64,000 nt of DNA from Alphaproteobacteria bacterium (GCA_021776075.1 JAJFGQ010000084.1:22148-86147); one strand, 5' to 3'; counted from the first letter of the stretch, positions 33,240 to 42,868 are shown. The notes: generated from the letters alone by a model not told the origin. Made by a program: numbers and translations.

Positions 33240-33511
33240 GTATAAATTTGTTTTTTATTCGGGTTCTCCAGTTTCCTGTCAGACTTTATGCATGGTTTTT
33301 TTCACCATTATCCGGACCGCAATGCCGTTTTTATCCGACATGTTCGTCCTATATGTTGCAGGCCATTGAAAAACACGGCGTTTTAAAAGGGCTTTTTCTT
33401 GGTACAAAACGTATTTTTTGTTGTCACCCATGGTCTTCTGCCCCTGCCTGTGATTCTGTGCCGGAACGGTTTGCCTGGAGCAGTATCTTCCGCTATAAAC
33501 GCACTCATTAG
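33236..33511 (+). CDS. yidD: Membrane protein insertion efficiency factor YidD
   Basis: A 91-residue protein with the family signature CRFYPTCSSYMLQAIEKHG and GTKRIFCCHPW. It begins in a 4-base overlap with rnpA and precedes yidC, the standard order. The amphipathic N-terminus attaches to the inner membrane near the insertion machinery. The C-terminus is a little longer than in many relatives. Confidence 0.93.
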   Translation: MSINLFFIRVLQFPVRLYAWFFSPLSGPQCRFYPTCSSYMLQAIEKHGVLKGLFLGTKRIFCCHPWSSAPACDSVPERFAWSSIFRYKRTH

Positions 33512-33536
33512 GACTATGACCCGGGAATGAAATATC

Positions 33537-35471
33537 ATGATTAACGATAAAGACCAGATGCATCCTGACGATATACGCAATCTTATTATTTTTGGTGTTG
33601 CGGCGATGCTGATGTGGTTTTTGTTCGATACTTATCTTTTGGAGCCGCGGCTTGAAAAAATCAAAGAATCACAAGAAGCGCAAATTGTGGCGGCAGAACA
33701 TAAGGAAGAGCAGATTCGTTTGGGGATTGTTGAGAGTATCGTGCCCCCACAGCTCACGAAACCACGCGCGGCAGTCATTGCGGATATTCCCCGCTTAAAG
33801 ATAGATAACGGTTCTATTTTCGGCTCTATGGCGCTTGTCGGTGGACGGATTGATGACCTGAGCTTTCAGGACCATTATGATACGCTGGAAAAAACGGAGC
33901 ATGTTGTTTTGTTATCACCCGCCGGAACCGAATATCCGCGTTATGTTGAGATGGGATGGGTTGCCGGTGATACGACGATTAAAGTTCCCGATCATGATAC
34001 ACGCTGGCAGGTAGAAGGAAATGACCTTTTAACACAGGGGCACCCTGTGACGGTTTATTGGAATAACGATCAGGGTTTGCGTTTTGAACGCTATATGGAA
34101 CTCGACGATCACTACATGTTTAAAATTACTCAGCGTATTGTTAATAACGGCAGTAAGGCGGTTACGCTGTTTTCCTATGGGCTCATAACGCAACATGACC
34201 TGTCTCAGTATATGGGCAGCAGAAGTATTGTTCATGAAGGCCCGATTGCTTATGTTGCCGGCGAGCTTATGGAACGTTCCTACAGAAAAATGAAAAAAAC
34301 TGTACAGGAAGAGGCGCAAGCAGCAGAGGGATGGATCGGAATTACTGATAAATACTGGCTGACGACGCTGATCCCAGACCAGACAGTGCAGACAAAATTC
34401 CGTTTTGTTTATAGCCCGTCGCTTCAAGAGGGTGATCGAGAAAAATATCAGGTTGATATTATGGGGGGGGCAACGGTTGTCGCTGCGGGTCAAAGTGGCG
34501 CTGTGACAACGCGTTTGTTTTCCGGGGCAAAAGAAATCAAGCTGTTGGGGCAATACGAGAAATCAGAAAATATCAGGCATTTTGATCTGACCGTAGATTT
34601 TGGAATGTATTACTTTATGACCAAGCCTTTCTTTTACATTCTTGATTTTTTTGGTGGGCTGGTTGGTAATTTTGGCATCGCGATTATCATGTTGACGGTC
34701 CTAATTCGGGCCGCTGTCTTTCCTTTGGCGAATACGTCTTTCCGTTCTTTTGCAAAATTAAAGGAAATATCGCCGCAGATGAAGGAAATGCGGGATAAAT
34801 ATTCAGATGATAAGGAGAAGCTGCAGAAGGAGTTGGTTAAGCTTTATGAGCGGGAAAAGGTTAATCCTGCGGCGGGTTGTTTTCCTATTTTGCTTCAAAT
34901 TCCGATTTTCTTTGCTCTCTATAAGGTCCTGAATATGACGATCGAAATGCGTCATGCACCATTTTTCGGTTGGATTAAGGATCTTTCGGCGCCAGATCCG
35001 ACAACGGTTTTTAATTTGTTTGGTCTCATTCCCTGGCAGCCACCATCCCCCCTGATGATCGGTGTGTGGCCTTGTTTGATGCTCTTGGCCATGATGGTAC
35101 AGAAAAGGCTAAATCCACCGCCACAGGATCCTAATCAGGCCTTTATGATGAATTTAATGCCATTTTTTATGGCCTATATTCTGGCTAAATTTTCAGCGGG
35201 TCTTGTGATTTACTGGACGTTTAGCAACATTTTATCCGTTGTTCAGCAATATATCATTATGCGTTCGATGGGTGTGGAGGTGCATTTATTTAAATGGGGC
35301 AAGGCAGAGAAAGAGATGGCGGCCATGGTGAAAGACGGGCCAGTTGTTCATCCTGGATTGGGAGTGATAGAGGATGAAATTGAAGACGCTTTGTCTGGCC
35401 ATGATAAGGCCGTTAAAAAAGAAAAAGCGATCTCGCCACCAAAACCGAAAAAGAAACGAAAGAAAAAATAA
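33537..35471 (+). CDS. yidC: Membrane protein insertase YidC/Oxa1
   Basis: A 644-residue insertase: a first transmembrane helix (about residues 14-33), a large periplasmic beta domain (about 60-350), then the conserved membrane core with GNFGIAIIMLTVLIRAAVFP, the charged cytoplasmic hairpin (KEMRDKYSDDKEKLQKEL), PAAGCFPILLQIPIFFALYK and LPFFMAYI-type helices. A Lys-rich tail ends the protein. It inserts and folds inner-membrane proteins with or without SecYEG. It lies 25 bases after yidD. Confidence 0.96.
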   Translation: MINDKDQMHPDDIRNLIIFGVAAMLMWFLFDTYLLEPRLEKIKESQEAQIVAAEHKEEQIRLGIVESIVPPQLTKPRAAVIADIPRLKIDNGSIFGSMALVGGRIDDLSFQDHYDTLEKTEHVVLLSPAGTEYPRYVEMGWVAGDTTIKVPDHDTRWQVEGNDLLTQGHPVTVYWNNDQGLRFERYMELDDHYMFKITQRIVNNGSKAVTLFSYGLITQHDLSQYMGSRSIVHEGPIAYVAGELMERSYRKMKKTVQEEAQAAEGWIGITDKYWLTTLIPDQTVQTKFRFVYSPSLQEGDREKYQVDIMGGATVVAAGQSGAVTTRLFSGAKEIKLLGQYEKSENIRHFDLTVDFGMYYFMTKPFFYILDFFGGLVGNFGIAIIMLTVLIRAAVFPLANTSFRSFAKLKEISPQMKEMRDKYSDDKEKLQKELVKLYEREKVNPAAGCFPILLQIPIFFALYKVLNMTIEMRHAPFFGWIKDLSAPDPTTVFNLFGLIPWQPPSPLMIGVWPCLMLLAMMVQKRLNPPPQDPNQAFMMNLMPFFMAYILAKFSAGLVIYWTFSNILSVVQQYIIMRSMGVEVHLFKWGKAEKEMAAMVKDGPVVHPGLGVIEDEIEDALSGHDKAVKKEKAISPPKPKKKRKKK

Positions 35472-35496
35472 CAGTAACAGTTGTTAGGGCGTGTTG

Positions 35497-36132
35497 ATGC
35501 AAGACCAATTTACATATCTGGAAATTGAAACGGCCCGGAAAATTTTTGCCGGTGACTGTGACTTCATGCTTGGTGTGGCCGGGCTGGAACAATTGCCGGT
35601 ATCGGACAAGCCGGAAGTGGCTTTTGCCGGGCGCTCGAATGTCGGAAAATCGTCTTTGATTAATGCTCTGACGGGGCGTAAGGCCTTGGCTCGCACCTCT
35701 CATACTCCTGGCCGGACGCAACAGCTTAATTATTTTGATCTGGGTAGCGTCTTTTATTTTGTTGATATGCCGGGTTATGGTTACGCGAAGGTTTCAAAGA
35801 CACAGAAGGATGAATGGAACAAGCTCATCCGTGATTATTTGCGCGGCAGACCAACGCTACGATGCGTATTTATATTAATTGATGCTCGGCACGGTCTGAA
35901 AGATAATGATCAGGAAATTATGAAGATGTTGGATGAAACGGCTGTGCCCTACCGGATTGTACTGACAAAATCTGATAAGCCGAAACAGGGAGAGCTGGCA
36001 AAAATAGCCGATCAGACGACGGCACAGCTAGGCAAACATGCAGCAGCTTTTCCTGAGGTCATGATGACTAGTGCTCATAAAAATCAGGGCATGGAAGAAT
36101 TGAGAGCGACTATTTTAAAGCTGACGTCCTGA
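35497..36132 (+). CDS. engB: Ribosome biogenesis GTPase EngB/YsxC
   Basis: A 211-residue GTPase from the ATG at 35497 (AGGG seven bases upstream; a GTG six bases earlier is possible). G motifs: GRSNVGKSSLINAL (G1), TPGRTQQLNYF (G2), DMPGYGYAKV (G3) and TKSDK (G4). EngB helps large-subunit assembly. It lies 25 bases after yidC. The stop is 2 bases from that of the following minus-strand gene. Confidence 0.95.
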   Translation: MQDQFTYLEIETARKIFAGDCDFMLGVAGLEQLPVSDKPEVAFAGRSNVGKSSLINALTGRKALARTSHTPGRTQQLNYFDLGSVFYFVDMPGYGYAKVSKTQKDEWNKLIRDYLRGRPTLRCVFILIDARHGLKDNDQEIMKMLDETAVPYRIVLTKSDKPKQGELAKIADQTTAQLGKHAAAFPEVMMTSAHKNQGMEELRATILKLTS

Positions 36133-36134
36133 GT

Positions 36135-36857
36135 TTAACGCTGTTCAATCACACTGTAATAGCTCCACATTGTACCGGCGGCGTTTGATACGCATAAAGT
36201 GGGCCGTCCATCGCAGGCAGCGCATTCGGCAATGTCCAGATCATTGTTTGGGGCATTTGTGTGAAGTGTGGCATCAATCAGGATTTTATTTATATCTACG
36301 GTCAGTGTCGGTATGACTGCAGACCCCGTAAGTTTTTCATTGATTCGGGCGCAGATTGTCTGATCAATCTGGTGCGCGACAAGGATAACATCTGTTCCTG
36401 TTGTTTGCGTCCATTCCACATTGTTAAAGCTGCCCATATACCAGCCGGGGGCCGGGTCTGTGTTCACTTGATTAACGGCTTCTGTCGGGAGCTGCGGTAG
36501 AGTGAGGGCGCCGCCCTCGGGGTGAAAAACCTTGTGAATGTGAGGGGGAGTAGCGTAAGCCAGCCCGTCATCCGGTATTGTAAAAACAAGATCGTCTATT
36601 TCGCTGCCGGTATAGGCCATACGGTTCACAGCCTGTTGGATATGACTCGCGGTTTGTATGATTTGGGTGGACTGTAATTCTATTTTTTCTTCTGCCAGTG
36701 TCCCGGATTCGGAACTGTCAGTCTGTCGTGAGAGAACAAAGCTTAAAGCGGCGAACAGAGCGACGGCGATCAGGACATAAATCATGGCGTTGCCGTGCTC
36801 CCCCCTGCGAGGAGAACGAAGTGATGAAGATGAAAAAGACTTGTCGATTTTGTTCAT
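36135..36857 (-). CDS. Membrane-anchored prepilin-like protein, unknown role
   Basis: A 240-residue protein. A basic leader (SLRSPRRGEHG) precedes a hydrophobic helix (NAMIYVLIAVALFAALSFVL), the layout of type IV prepilins, but the Glu at position 5 of the mature helix is missing. The remaining periplasmic part has four Cys near the end (AECAACDG, TLCVSN). It could be a pseudopilin-like protein or just an anchored periplasmic protein. No partner pilus genes are nearby. Its start is only 20 bases from the divergent rmuC start. Confidence 0.65.
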   Translation of the reverse strand: MNKIDKSFSSSSLRSPRRGEHGNAMIYVLIAVALFAALSFVLSRQTDSSESGTLAEEKIELQSTQIIQTASHIQQAVNRMAYTGSEIDDLVFTIPDDGLAYATPPHIHKVFHPEGGALTLPQLPTEAVNQVNTDPAPGWYMGSFNNVEWTQTTGTDVILVAHQIDQTICARINEKLTGSAVIPTLTVDINKILIDATLHTNAPNNDLDIAECAACDGRPTLCVSNAAGTMWSYYSVIEQR

Positions 36858-36877
36858 AACGATGCTATTCTACGCGA

Positions 36878-38125
36878 ATGGCTTTAGACTTCATATCATT
36901 GATTTTGGGTTTGGCGGGCGGCTTTGTTTTGGCCGCCGGTTTTCTTGGTTTTTTTATTCTCCGGCTGGAGCGGGAAAAGACCGTTCTTAAAACAAAATTG
37001 GAGCATGAGCAGACGGGCCGGGAGGAAATGGGCGGTTTATTTGCTTTGACGGCGCAGGAGGCTCTGAAAAAAAGCAATGAGCAGTTTCTACAATTAGCGC
37101 AGGAAAAAATGAAACAGGCGCAGGCCGACGGAGACCATGATCTTGAAAAGCGGCAAAAAGCTATCCATGAACTTATTAAACCGGTTCAAAAACAGCTTGA
37201 TGCGCTGGGCGGTGCGGTGGAGCAAATCAAGGGTACGGATAAGGCTCTGCGGGATGATTTAAAAAACCTGAGCCGGGAAACGGCACGGCTTGTCGGTACG
37301 TTGCGTGATCCGGCGGCACAGGGCAAATGGGGTGAGTTCATACTGGAAGGTTTGCTGGATAAATCGGGTCTGATTAAAGGCGTCCACTATGAAACACAGG
37401 TCAGTATTGAAAGTGAAGGCGGCAGGCAGCGGCCCGATGCCGTGATTCATATGCAGGATGGTTTGAATGTGATCATAGACGCCAAGGCACCGCTCAATGA
37501 ATTTGCGGACAAGCTGGGCGAAAATATGAGCACAGAAGAGATGCAGCGACTAATGAAAAATCTGGCAAAGCAGGTGCGTGAACACGTTAAAATTCTGGGC
37601 CGGAAGAATTACTGGGAAAAAATGGAAAGTCCTGATTTTGTAATTCTGTTTCTGCCGTCTGAACATATGTTCAGTATAGCGTTGCGGACTGATCCCGATC
37701 TGGTGGATTATGCGGCGGAAAACGATATCGTGATTGCCTCGCCGACTTTGTTGATGTCCTTGTTGCGTGTTGTGGCCTTAAGCTGGCGGCAGGTCGAACT
37801 GGCAAAGAATGCCGAGGAAATCTCCAGTCGGGGCGCGGAACTCTATAAACGTCTTCAGGCTTTTTACGGCCATATGGACCGGGTTGGTAAAGGTATAGGT
37901 ACAGCCATGAAGGGCTATAATGATGCGGTCGGCTCACTGGAACGCTCCGTAACGCCCGCGGCTCGGAAATTCAAGGATTTGCAGTTGCAGGGGGGGAATA
38001 AAGATCTTCCTGCGCTGAATATGCTGGAAGATACGCCGCGCGCCCTGTCTGCGCCGGAGGCTTTGACAGGGCCGGGAGAAGAACCCGATGATGTTTCGGA
38101 CGAACAACCGAAGAAACGAGCTTGA
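36878..38125 (+). CDS. rmuC: DNA recombination protein RmuC
   Basis: A 415-residue protein: an N-terminal membrane helix (about residues 8-30), a coiled coil (about 30-140), and a nuclease-like RmuC domain with QGKWGEFILEGLLDKSGL, YETQVS, RPDAVIHMQDGLNVIIDAKA and DFVILFLPSEHMF. RmuC limits inversions and recombination at short repeats. Members are typically anchored by the N-terminal helix. No clear ribosome-binding site precedes the ATG. Confidence 0.92.
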   Translation: MALDFISLILGLAGGFVLAAGFLGFFILRLEREKTVLKTKLEHEQTGREEMGGLFALTAQEALKKSNEQFLQLAQEKMKQAQADGDHDLEKRQKAIHELIKPVQKQLDALGGAVEQIKGTDKALRDDLKNLSRETARLVGTLRDPAAQGKWGEFILEGLLDKSGLIKGVHYETQVSIESEGGRQRPDAVIHMQDGLNVIIDAKAPLNEFADKLGENMSTEEMQRLMKNLAKQVREHVKILGRKNYWEKMESPDFVILFLPSEHMFSIALRTDPDLVDYAAENDIVIASPTLLMSLLRVVALSWRQVELAKNAEEISSRGAELYKRLQAFYGHMDRVGKGIGTAMKGYNDAVGSLERSVTPAARKFKDLQLQGGNKDLPALNMLEDTPRALSAPEALTGPGEEPDDVSDEQPKKRA

Positions 38126-38164
38126 GCTTGATTTTTAAGCCATCTGTCTCTAAATAGAAGCGTT

Positions 38165-38701
38165 ATGAGTATATTAAAAATTGTAACTGTTCCTGATCCT
38201 GTTTTGAAATCTGTCGCGTATGAAGTCGCGCAGGTTGACGAGGCAATCCGCAAACAGATTGATGACATGCTTGAAACCATGTATGACGCGCCCGGTATCG
38301 GTCTGGCGGCGAATCAGGTCGGTATCCTGAACCGGGTTCTGGTCATGGATCTTGAGAGCCGGGATCTTGAAAGCCGGAATGTTGATAATCGCCGGCCTAT
38401 CCATATGGTCAATCCGGAAATTATCTGGTCCTCTGAAGAATGGAGCGTCATGGAAGAGGGTTGTTTGTCTATTCCGGAGCAATTCGCGGAAGTGGAGCGC
38501 CCGGCTTTGGTTCGTGTAAAATATTGGGATTATAACGGTCAGGAACAGGAATTAGAGGCCGCAGATCTTTTGTCCCATTGTGTTCAGCATGAAATTGACC
38601 ATTTGAACGGTTTGCGGTTTGTTGATCACTTATCCAGCCTGAAGCGCAATATGATGATCCGCAAGGTTGAGAAACTGACAAAGCAGCAGGAAGTTCTGTG
38701 A
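38165..38701 (+). CDS. def: Peptide deformylase
   Basis: A 178-residue metalloenzyme that removes the formyl group from new proteins. All three motifs are visible: GIGLAANQVG (about residues 44-53), EEGCLSIPEQ (about 99-108) and QHEIDHLNG (about 142-150), providing the Cys and two His metal ligands and the catalytic Glu. Its TGA overlaps the fmt start (GTGA), so the two are coupled. Confidence 0.96.
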   Translation: MSILKIVTVPDPVLKSVAYEVAQVDEAIRKQIDDMLETMYDAPGIGLAANQVGILNRVLVMDLESRDLESRNVDNRRPIHMVNPEIIWSSEEWSVMEEGCLSIPEQFAEVERPALVRVKYWDYNGQEQELEAADLLSHCVQHEIDHLNGLRFVDHLSSLKRNMMIRKVEKLTKQQEVL

Positions 38702-39642
38702 GCGCCGGTTTGCGCATTGCATTTATGGGAACACCGGATTTTGCCGTGCCGGCGCTTGAAGCCCTGATTGATAACGGTTATGAGGTTGTCTGTGTTTATA
38801 CGCAACCGCCCCGGCCTAAAGGGCGCGGTCAACGCGTGCAGCCTTCACCTGTTCATCAGGTGGCAGAGGCTCATAATATTCCTGTTCATACGCCAAAATC
38901 TCTGAAAAAGGATGAAGATGCTCGTTTGGTGCTGGCGTCTTATGAGCCTGATATTGCCGTTGTTGCGGCTTATGGTCTGATATTGCCGCAAGAGGTTCTG
39001 GACACCCCCCGTTATGGCTGTTTGAATATTCATGCCTCTCTTTTACCGCGCTGGCGTGGTGCGGCGCCGATCCAGCATGCCATTTGGGCCGGAGACGCGG
39101 AAACGGGGATTTCTATTATGCAGATGGAAAAGGGGCTGGATACGGGCCCGGTTATCGAGGAAAAAGCCGTTACGATCAGACCGCAAACAACAGCGCAAAG
39201 CCTTCATGATGAATTGTCTGCCTTGGGAGCTGCGATGATTGCGGGTGTCATGGGCCGCCTGACAGCAGAAGGTAGATTGGAGTCTGTGCCGCAAAACGAG
39301 GATGGTGCAGCTTATGCCTCTATGCTGAAAAAGGACGATGGCCGTGTTGATTGGACGCAAACAGCCACGGAGATTGATAGACAAATCAGGGCTTTAACGC
39401 CATGGCCCGGTGTGTGGACGCTCACAGCGGATGAAAAGCGCCTGAAAATTATTGAAGCGGAAATCGTTTCGGAAGAGTATACACAGCCCCCGGGGACCAT
39501 TCTGGATCATGCGGGGCATATGTCCTGCGGCGGTGATACGGCGTTGCGGCTACTAAAGATACAGCCTGAAAATAAGAAAGCCATGGATTCTGTTTCCGCT
39601 ATTAACGGCAATTATATCAAAATTGATGATGTTTTTTCCTAG
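38698..39642 (+). CDS. fmt: Methionyl-tRNA formyltransferase
   Basis: A 314-residue enzyme starting at GTG in a 4-base overlap with def. The N-terminal domain has FMGTPDFAVPALEALI and the signature HASLLPRWRGAAPIQHAI, with the catalytic Asn-His-Asp set in NIHASLLP and GLDTGPV. The C-terminal OB-fold domain includes RALTPWPGVWT. It formylates initiator Met-tRNA using 10-formyl-tetrahydrofolate. Confidence 0.96.
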   Translation: MSAGLRIAFMGTPDFAVPALEALIDNGYEVVCVYTQPPRPKGRGQRVQPSPVHQVAEAHNIPVHTPKSLKKDEDARLVLASYEPDIAVVAAYGLILPQEVLDTPRYGCLNIHASLLPRWRGAAPIQHAIWAGDAETGISIMQMEKGLDTGPVIEEKAVTIRPQTTAQSLHDELSALGAAMIAGVMGRLTAEGRLESVPQNEDGAAYASMLKKDDGRVDWTQTATEIDRQIRALTPWPGVWTLTADEKRLKIIEAEIVSEEYTQPPGTILDHAGHMSCGGDTALRLLKIQPENKKAMDSVSAINGNYIKIDDVFS

Positions 39643-39658
39643 AGATTAAGAGGGCGTG

Positions 39659-40447
39659 ATGCGTGTTTTAACCTGGAATATTAATTCTGTACGTCTTCGT
39701 ATGCCCATGTTGCGGCGGGTCATAAAAGAAGCGGATCCCGACATTATTTGTCTTCAGGAAACCAAAACCCCGGATGAGCATTTTCCTTTACAGGACGTTA
39801 TTGACGAAGGTTATGCCCATACGCATATCCATGGCATGAAGTCCTATAACGGAGTTGCCATTTTATCTCGAATACCTTTTGCCGACACCAAAACCTATCA
39901 TCGCGTTGGAAGGGAAGACTGCCGGCATATTGCTGTGGAGCTCGCACAATTTGAGTTGCATAACCTTTATATTCCAGCGGGCGGTGATGAGCCCGATCCT
40001 ACTGTGAATGATAAATTTGCGCATAAGCTGGGTTTTGTCGATGAAATGGCAGACAGCTTCAGAACAAATTACAAAGCAGATCATCCTATGGTGGCTGTCG
40101 GCGATTTTAATATTGCCCCCTTTGAAAATGATGTGTGGTCACATAAACAGCTTCTGAAAGTTGTTTCTCACACCCCCATAGAAGTTGAAAAATTATCTGC
40201 TATGAAAGCTTCACTGGATTGGGTGGATACGGCACGCCATTTCGTTCCAGAAGAGGAAAAATGTTATACGTGGTGGTCTTACCGTAACCGGGACTGGAAG
40301 AAGTCAAACCGGGGGCGTCGTCTTGATCATATATGGGTTACGAGGCCCCTTGAGCCCTGCCTGAAAAGCTACAATATTTTGCGTGAGGCGCGTGACTGGG
40401 TAAAGCCTTCAGATCATGTACCTGTGATGATAGATTTGGATTTATAA
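39659..40447 (+). CDS. xth: Exodeoxyribonuclease III family endonuclease
   Basis: A 262-residue Mg-dependent AP endonuclease/3' exonuclease. The start is the ATG at 39659 with AGAGGG upstream; a GTG precedes it. Motifs: LTWNINSVRLRMP, CLQETKTPDEHFP (metal-binding Glu), YNGVAILSR, VGDFNIAPFENDVW, RRLDHIWVT and PSDHVPVMIDL (catalytic Asp-His). It acts in base excision repair. It lies 16 bases after fmt and may be part of the def-fmt transcript. Confidence 0.94.
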   Translation: MRVLTWNINSVRLRMPMLRRVIKEADPDIICLQETKTPDEHFPLQDVIDEGYAHTHIHGMKSYNGVAILSRIPFADTKTYHRVGREDCRHIAVELAQFELHNLYIPAGGDEPDPTVNDKFAHKLGFVDEMADSFRTNYKADHPMVAVGDFNIAPFENDVWSHKQLLKVVSHTPIEVEKLSAMKASLDWVDTARHFVPEEEKCYTWWSYRNRDWKKSNRGRRLDHIWVTRPLEPCLKSYNILREARDWVKPSDHVPVMIDLDL

Positions 40448-40511
40448 TTGCCATCATAATGGATTGTGTTAAAATCAGTGTTGTTGTTTATTTATCAACA
40501 TATTGATTTTC

Positions 40512-41201
40512 ATGATTGATTCTCTTCTCCCTTTGTATAGTTACTGTGAATATGACCTTGGTCCTCTTCACCAGCCTCTCAATTTTTTAAGTTGTGCCGT
40601 GTTCTGGCTGGGCGCCGCATGGCTGGCTGTCAGGGGAGGGCAGGACGAAGAAAAGCCTAATTTTAATCAGATTGCTGCCGTGCTTTTGTTTGTTTTGGGT
40701 ATTTCCGGGATGGTGTGGCATACAACGCAAAATCAATGGGCGCAGGCCGTTGATATGATTGGTATGTCATTGTTGCTGACCGTTATTGTTTCTGTGTTGT
40801 GTTCTGATATTTTTAAATGGGGAACAAAAAAAGGCCTGATCACGGTCGTTATTATTATTTTCCTGAGTGCTTGGTTAAAAGATTCAAGCCCACTTCTTTT
40901 ACAGCAACATGGCGGTATATTTTTACCGGCTTTGTTTTTTCTGGCAATGGTGGCCCTTAAAATTCAGACGGAGAACGAAGAGGTAACGGTTTACCTTCTG
41001 TCTGCGGCCTATCTTTTGTTTTTTGGGCTGGCGTTTCGAAGCGCTGACACTTACCTTTGTGCCTATTTTCCGCAGGGGTTGCACTTTTTGTGGCATATTA
41101 TGTTGGTTTTGTCGGTGGTTTATATGAGCAAAACTCTTGAAGAATTGCATAATATTTCCTACAGGACTTCGGAGAAAATGACAGATACGGATGAAGGTTA
41201 G
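40512..41201 (+). CDS. Ceramidase-family (CREST superfamily) membrane hydrolase
   Basis: A 229-residue protein with about seven hydrophobic helices. The motif order fits alkaline ceramidases: YCEYDLGP near the N-terminus, then SGMVWHTTQNQWAQAVDMIG (Ser, His and Asp positions), and LHFLWHIML near the end (two His), the metal-site residues of the CREST hydrolases. The actual substrate is unknown; bacterial members might act on sphingolipid-like or other lipid amides. The ATG at 40512 is preferred to a TTG at 40503. Its end overlaps the next minus-strand gene by 4 bases. Confidence 0.7.
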   Translation: MIDSLLPLYSYCEYDLGPLHQPLNFLSCAVFWLGAAWLAVRGGQDEEKPNFNQIAAVLLFVLGISGMVWHTTQNQWAQAVDMIGMSLLLTVIVSVLCSDIFKWGTKKGLITVVIIIFLSAWLKDSSPLLLQQHGGIFLPALFFLAMVALKIQTENEEVTVYLLSAAYLLFFGLAFRSADTYLCAYFPQGLHFLWHIMLVLSVVYMSKTLEELHNISYRTSEKMTDTDEG

Positions 41202-41629
41202 CAGTAGTTTTTGCGTTTTTTCCCATGATATTCGTATGCTGGATTGCGGGATAAAAGAATCTCCGAAATATCCTGACCATTTGGTAGTACGGCACTGGCT
41301 ATGATGCGTCCGGCATACTTTCCGTAGTGTATATCACGTAAAAGCACATCCCCCTCTTCCAGAAGAGAATGTAAATTCTGTTTTGCTATCAAGGCCATAT
41401 CTTTTTCTGAGGCGCATTTTCCCTTTAGCTCCGGTGTATCAATATTGTCCAGCCGTACCAGTGTTTCAATCTCCTGCCCCAGCCACACCTGAATACGGGC
41501 GCGGAAGGTGTCGCCGTCAATAACATCCAGTATTTCAGCATGATAAGGTCCGGGCATGACATCGTTTCCCAGTGCCGGCCAAGATAGAAGTAACGATATA
41601 GCAAAAAACATAACCTTAAGATTGCTCAT
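41198..41629 (-). CDS. Secreted staphylococcal-nuclease-like protein
   Basis: A 143-residue protein with a signal peptide (KVMFFAISLLLSWPALG) and an SNase fold. Visible are VIDGDTFRARI, VRLDNIDTPELKG (the Arg-Asp active-site region) and YGKYAGRIIASAVL (second catalytic Arg). It is probably an extracytoplasmic, calcium-dependent nuclease for DNA or RNA. Its stop overlaps the stop of the ceramidase-like gene. It is transcribed in the same direction as the MFS gene, which lies 39 bases upstream. Confidence 0.82.
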   Translation of the reverse strand: MSNLKVMFFAISLLLSWPALGNDVMPGPYHAEILDVIDGDTFRARIQVWLGQEIETLVRLDNIDTPELKGKCASEKDMALIAKQNLHSLLEEGDVLLRDIHYGKYAGRIIASAVLPNGQDISEILLSRNPAYEYHGKKRKNYC

Positions 41630-41668
41630 ATGTTTATATATACAACTTTTGGTTATATTTATAAATTT

Positions 41669-42868
41669 CTATTTGGGCAAGTTTACGCGCGCTGAAGATT
41701 TGTTGTGACGAAGAAGAATTATCATCGCCCCTGTTCCTCCAACCGTTCCCAATATACCGGCCTGTGCAAGTAAGGCGGTATATATTCCAGCATGATCGCT
41801 GACCCAACTCATCAACAATGAACAGGGAATAAACATCAGACTTACCATCAGGCTGGCCGTTGATATAATCGTAGAACGCCGTGCGGAACTGACCCGTTTA
41901 TTGATGTAGTTTTCTACATGAGGTTTTCCAAAGCCGAATACAAACGATCCCAAAAGAAGTAGGGGAATAATATGGTAGCCCGGTATTAGACCGCTCATCA
42001 GGAAAATAAGAAATATCAGACTGATCAGGGTAGAGAGAATTGTACGGCTGCTAAAATGTTTATCAAGATGGTGGCCAAAGTGGCCGCCCAGTCCGCCAAC
42101 AACAAATCCGCCGGCTAGTAATATGCCAAACCAGCTTTCAGGAATATTTAATGCTAGATAATAGGGTTGTTGCGCCCACATGATGAGTTTTGTTGAGGTG
42201 AACATGATGGAGGATAAGAGTATGATTCCGGCAATCTCAGCATGGCCGTGTAAGGCATAGCGTATTGTAACCAACATGTCAGCCAGTGGATGTTTATGCA
42301 TGCGTTCCTTCTGCCGGTCAGGCTCTGTCATAAACAGGCTTGTCACGAGCGCCATAAGAGACACAAGAATAGTGAGTAACATAGGGATTTGAGGGTTGGC
42401 CTGATAAAGAAATCCCCCTAAAACGGAGGCTCCCGCTACGGCATAGAGAGTAAGACCATGTTGAAACCCTTGTCGTTTGCGGTACTCTTCTTCCCGCTTT
42501 TCTGCGAGTAGATTGTCATACAACAAGGCGCTGTTTGTACCGGACATGAGGCTAATAGAGACGCCCAGTAAACATTGGGCTGTAAAGGCTTCCGCAAAGC
42601 TATCGGCCTGCCATAATAGTAAAAATCCGCCGGCTCTTGTTAATGAGGCCAGGATAAGTGAATGGGTTCGCTTCCAAACATCCGAAAGCCATCCTGTCGG
42701 AACCTCCATCAGGATAACAACTGTTGCAAATCCGGCTTCTCCGATCATAAATTCACGGAATCCCAGTCCTATGACATCTCGATAATAGAGGACGAGAACG
42801 GGCAGGATAAAAACAGACCCGGTTAAAAACATGTAGACCTGCAAGAGTCTTATGTTTTTGGTAATCAT
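41669..42868 (-). CDS. Major facilitator superfamily transporter
   Basis: From the ATG at 42868 (399 residues, GGGGA eight bases upstream, ATGA overlap with the GNAT gene), the protein has about 12 hydrophobic helices and the MFS loop motif between helices 2 and 3 (VPTGWLSDVWKRTHSLILA). A central loop (TEPDRQKERMHKHPLADM) separates the two halves. The substrate is unknown. Coupled expression with an acetyltransferase suggests an export or detoxification pair, but this is inference. Confidence 0.85.
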   Translation of the reverse strand: MITKNIRLLQVYMFLTGSVFILPVLVLYYRDVIGLGFREFMIGEAGFATVVILMEVPTGWLSDVWKRTHSLILASLTRAGGFLLLWQADSFAEAFTAQCLLGVSISLMSGTNSALLYDNLLAEKREEEYRKRQGFQHGLTLYAVAGASVLGGFLYQANPQIPMLLTILVSLMALVTSLFMTEPDRQKERMHKHPLADMLVTIRYALHGHAEIAGIILLSSIMFTSTKLIMWAQQPYYLALNIPESWFGILLAGGFVVGGLGGHFGHHLDKHFSSRTILSTLISLIFLIFLMSGLIPGYHIIPLLLLGSFVFGFGKPHVENYINKRVSSARRSTIISTASLMVSLMFIPCSLLMSWVSDHAGIYTALLAQAGILGTVGGTGAMIILLRHNKSSARVNLPK

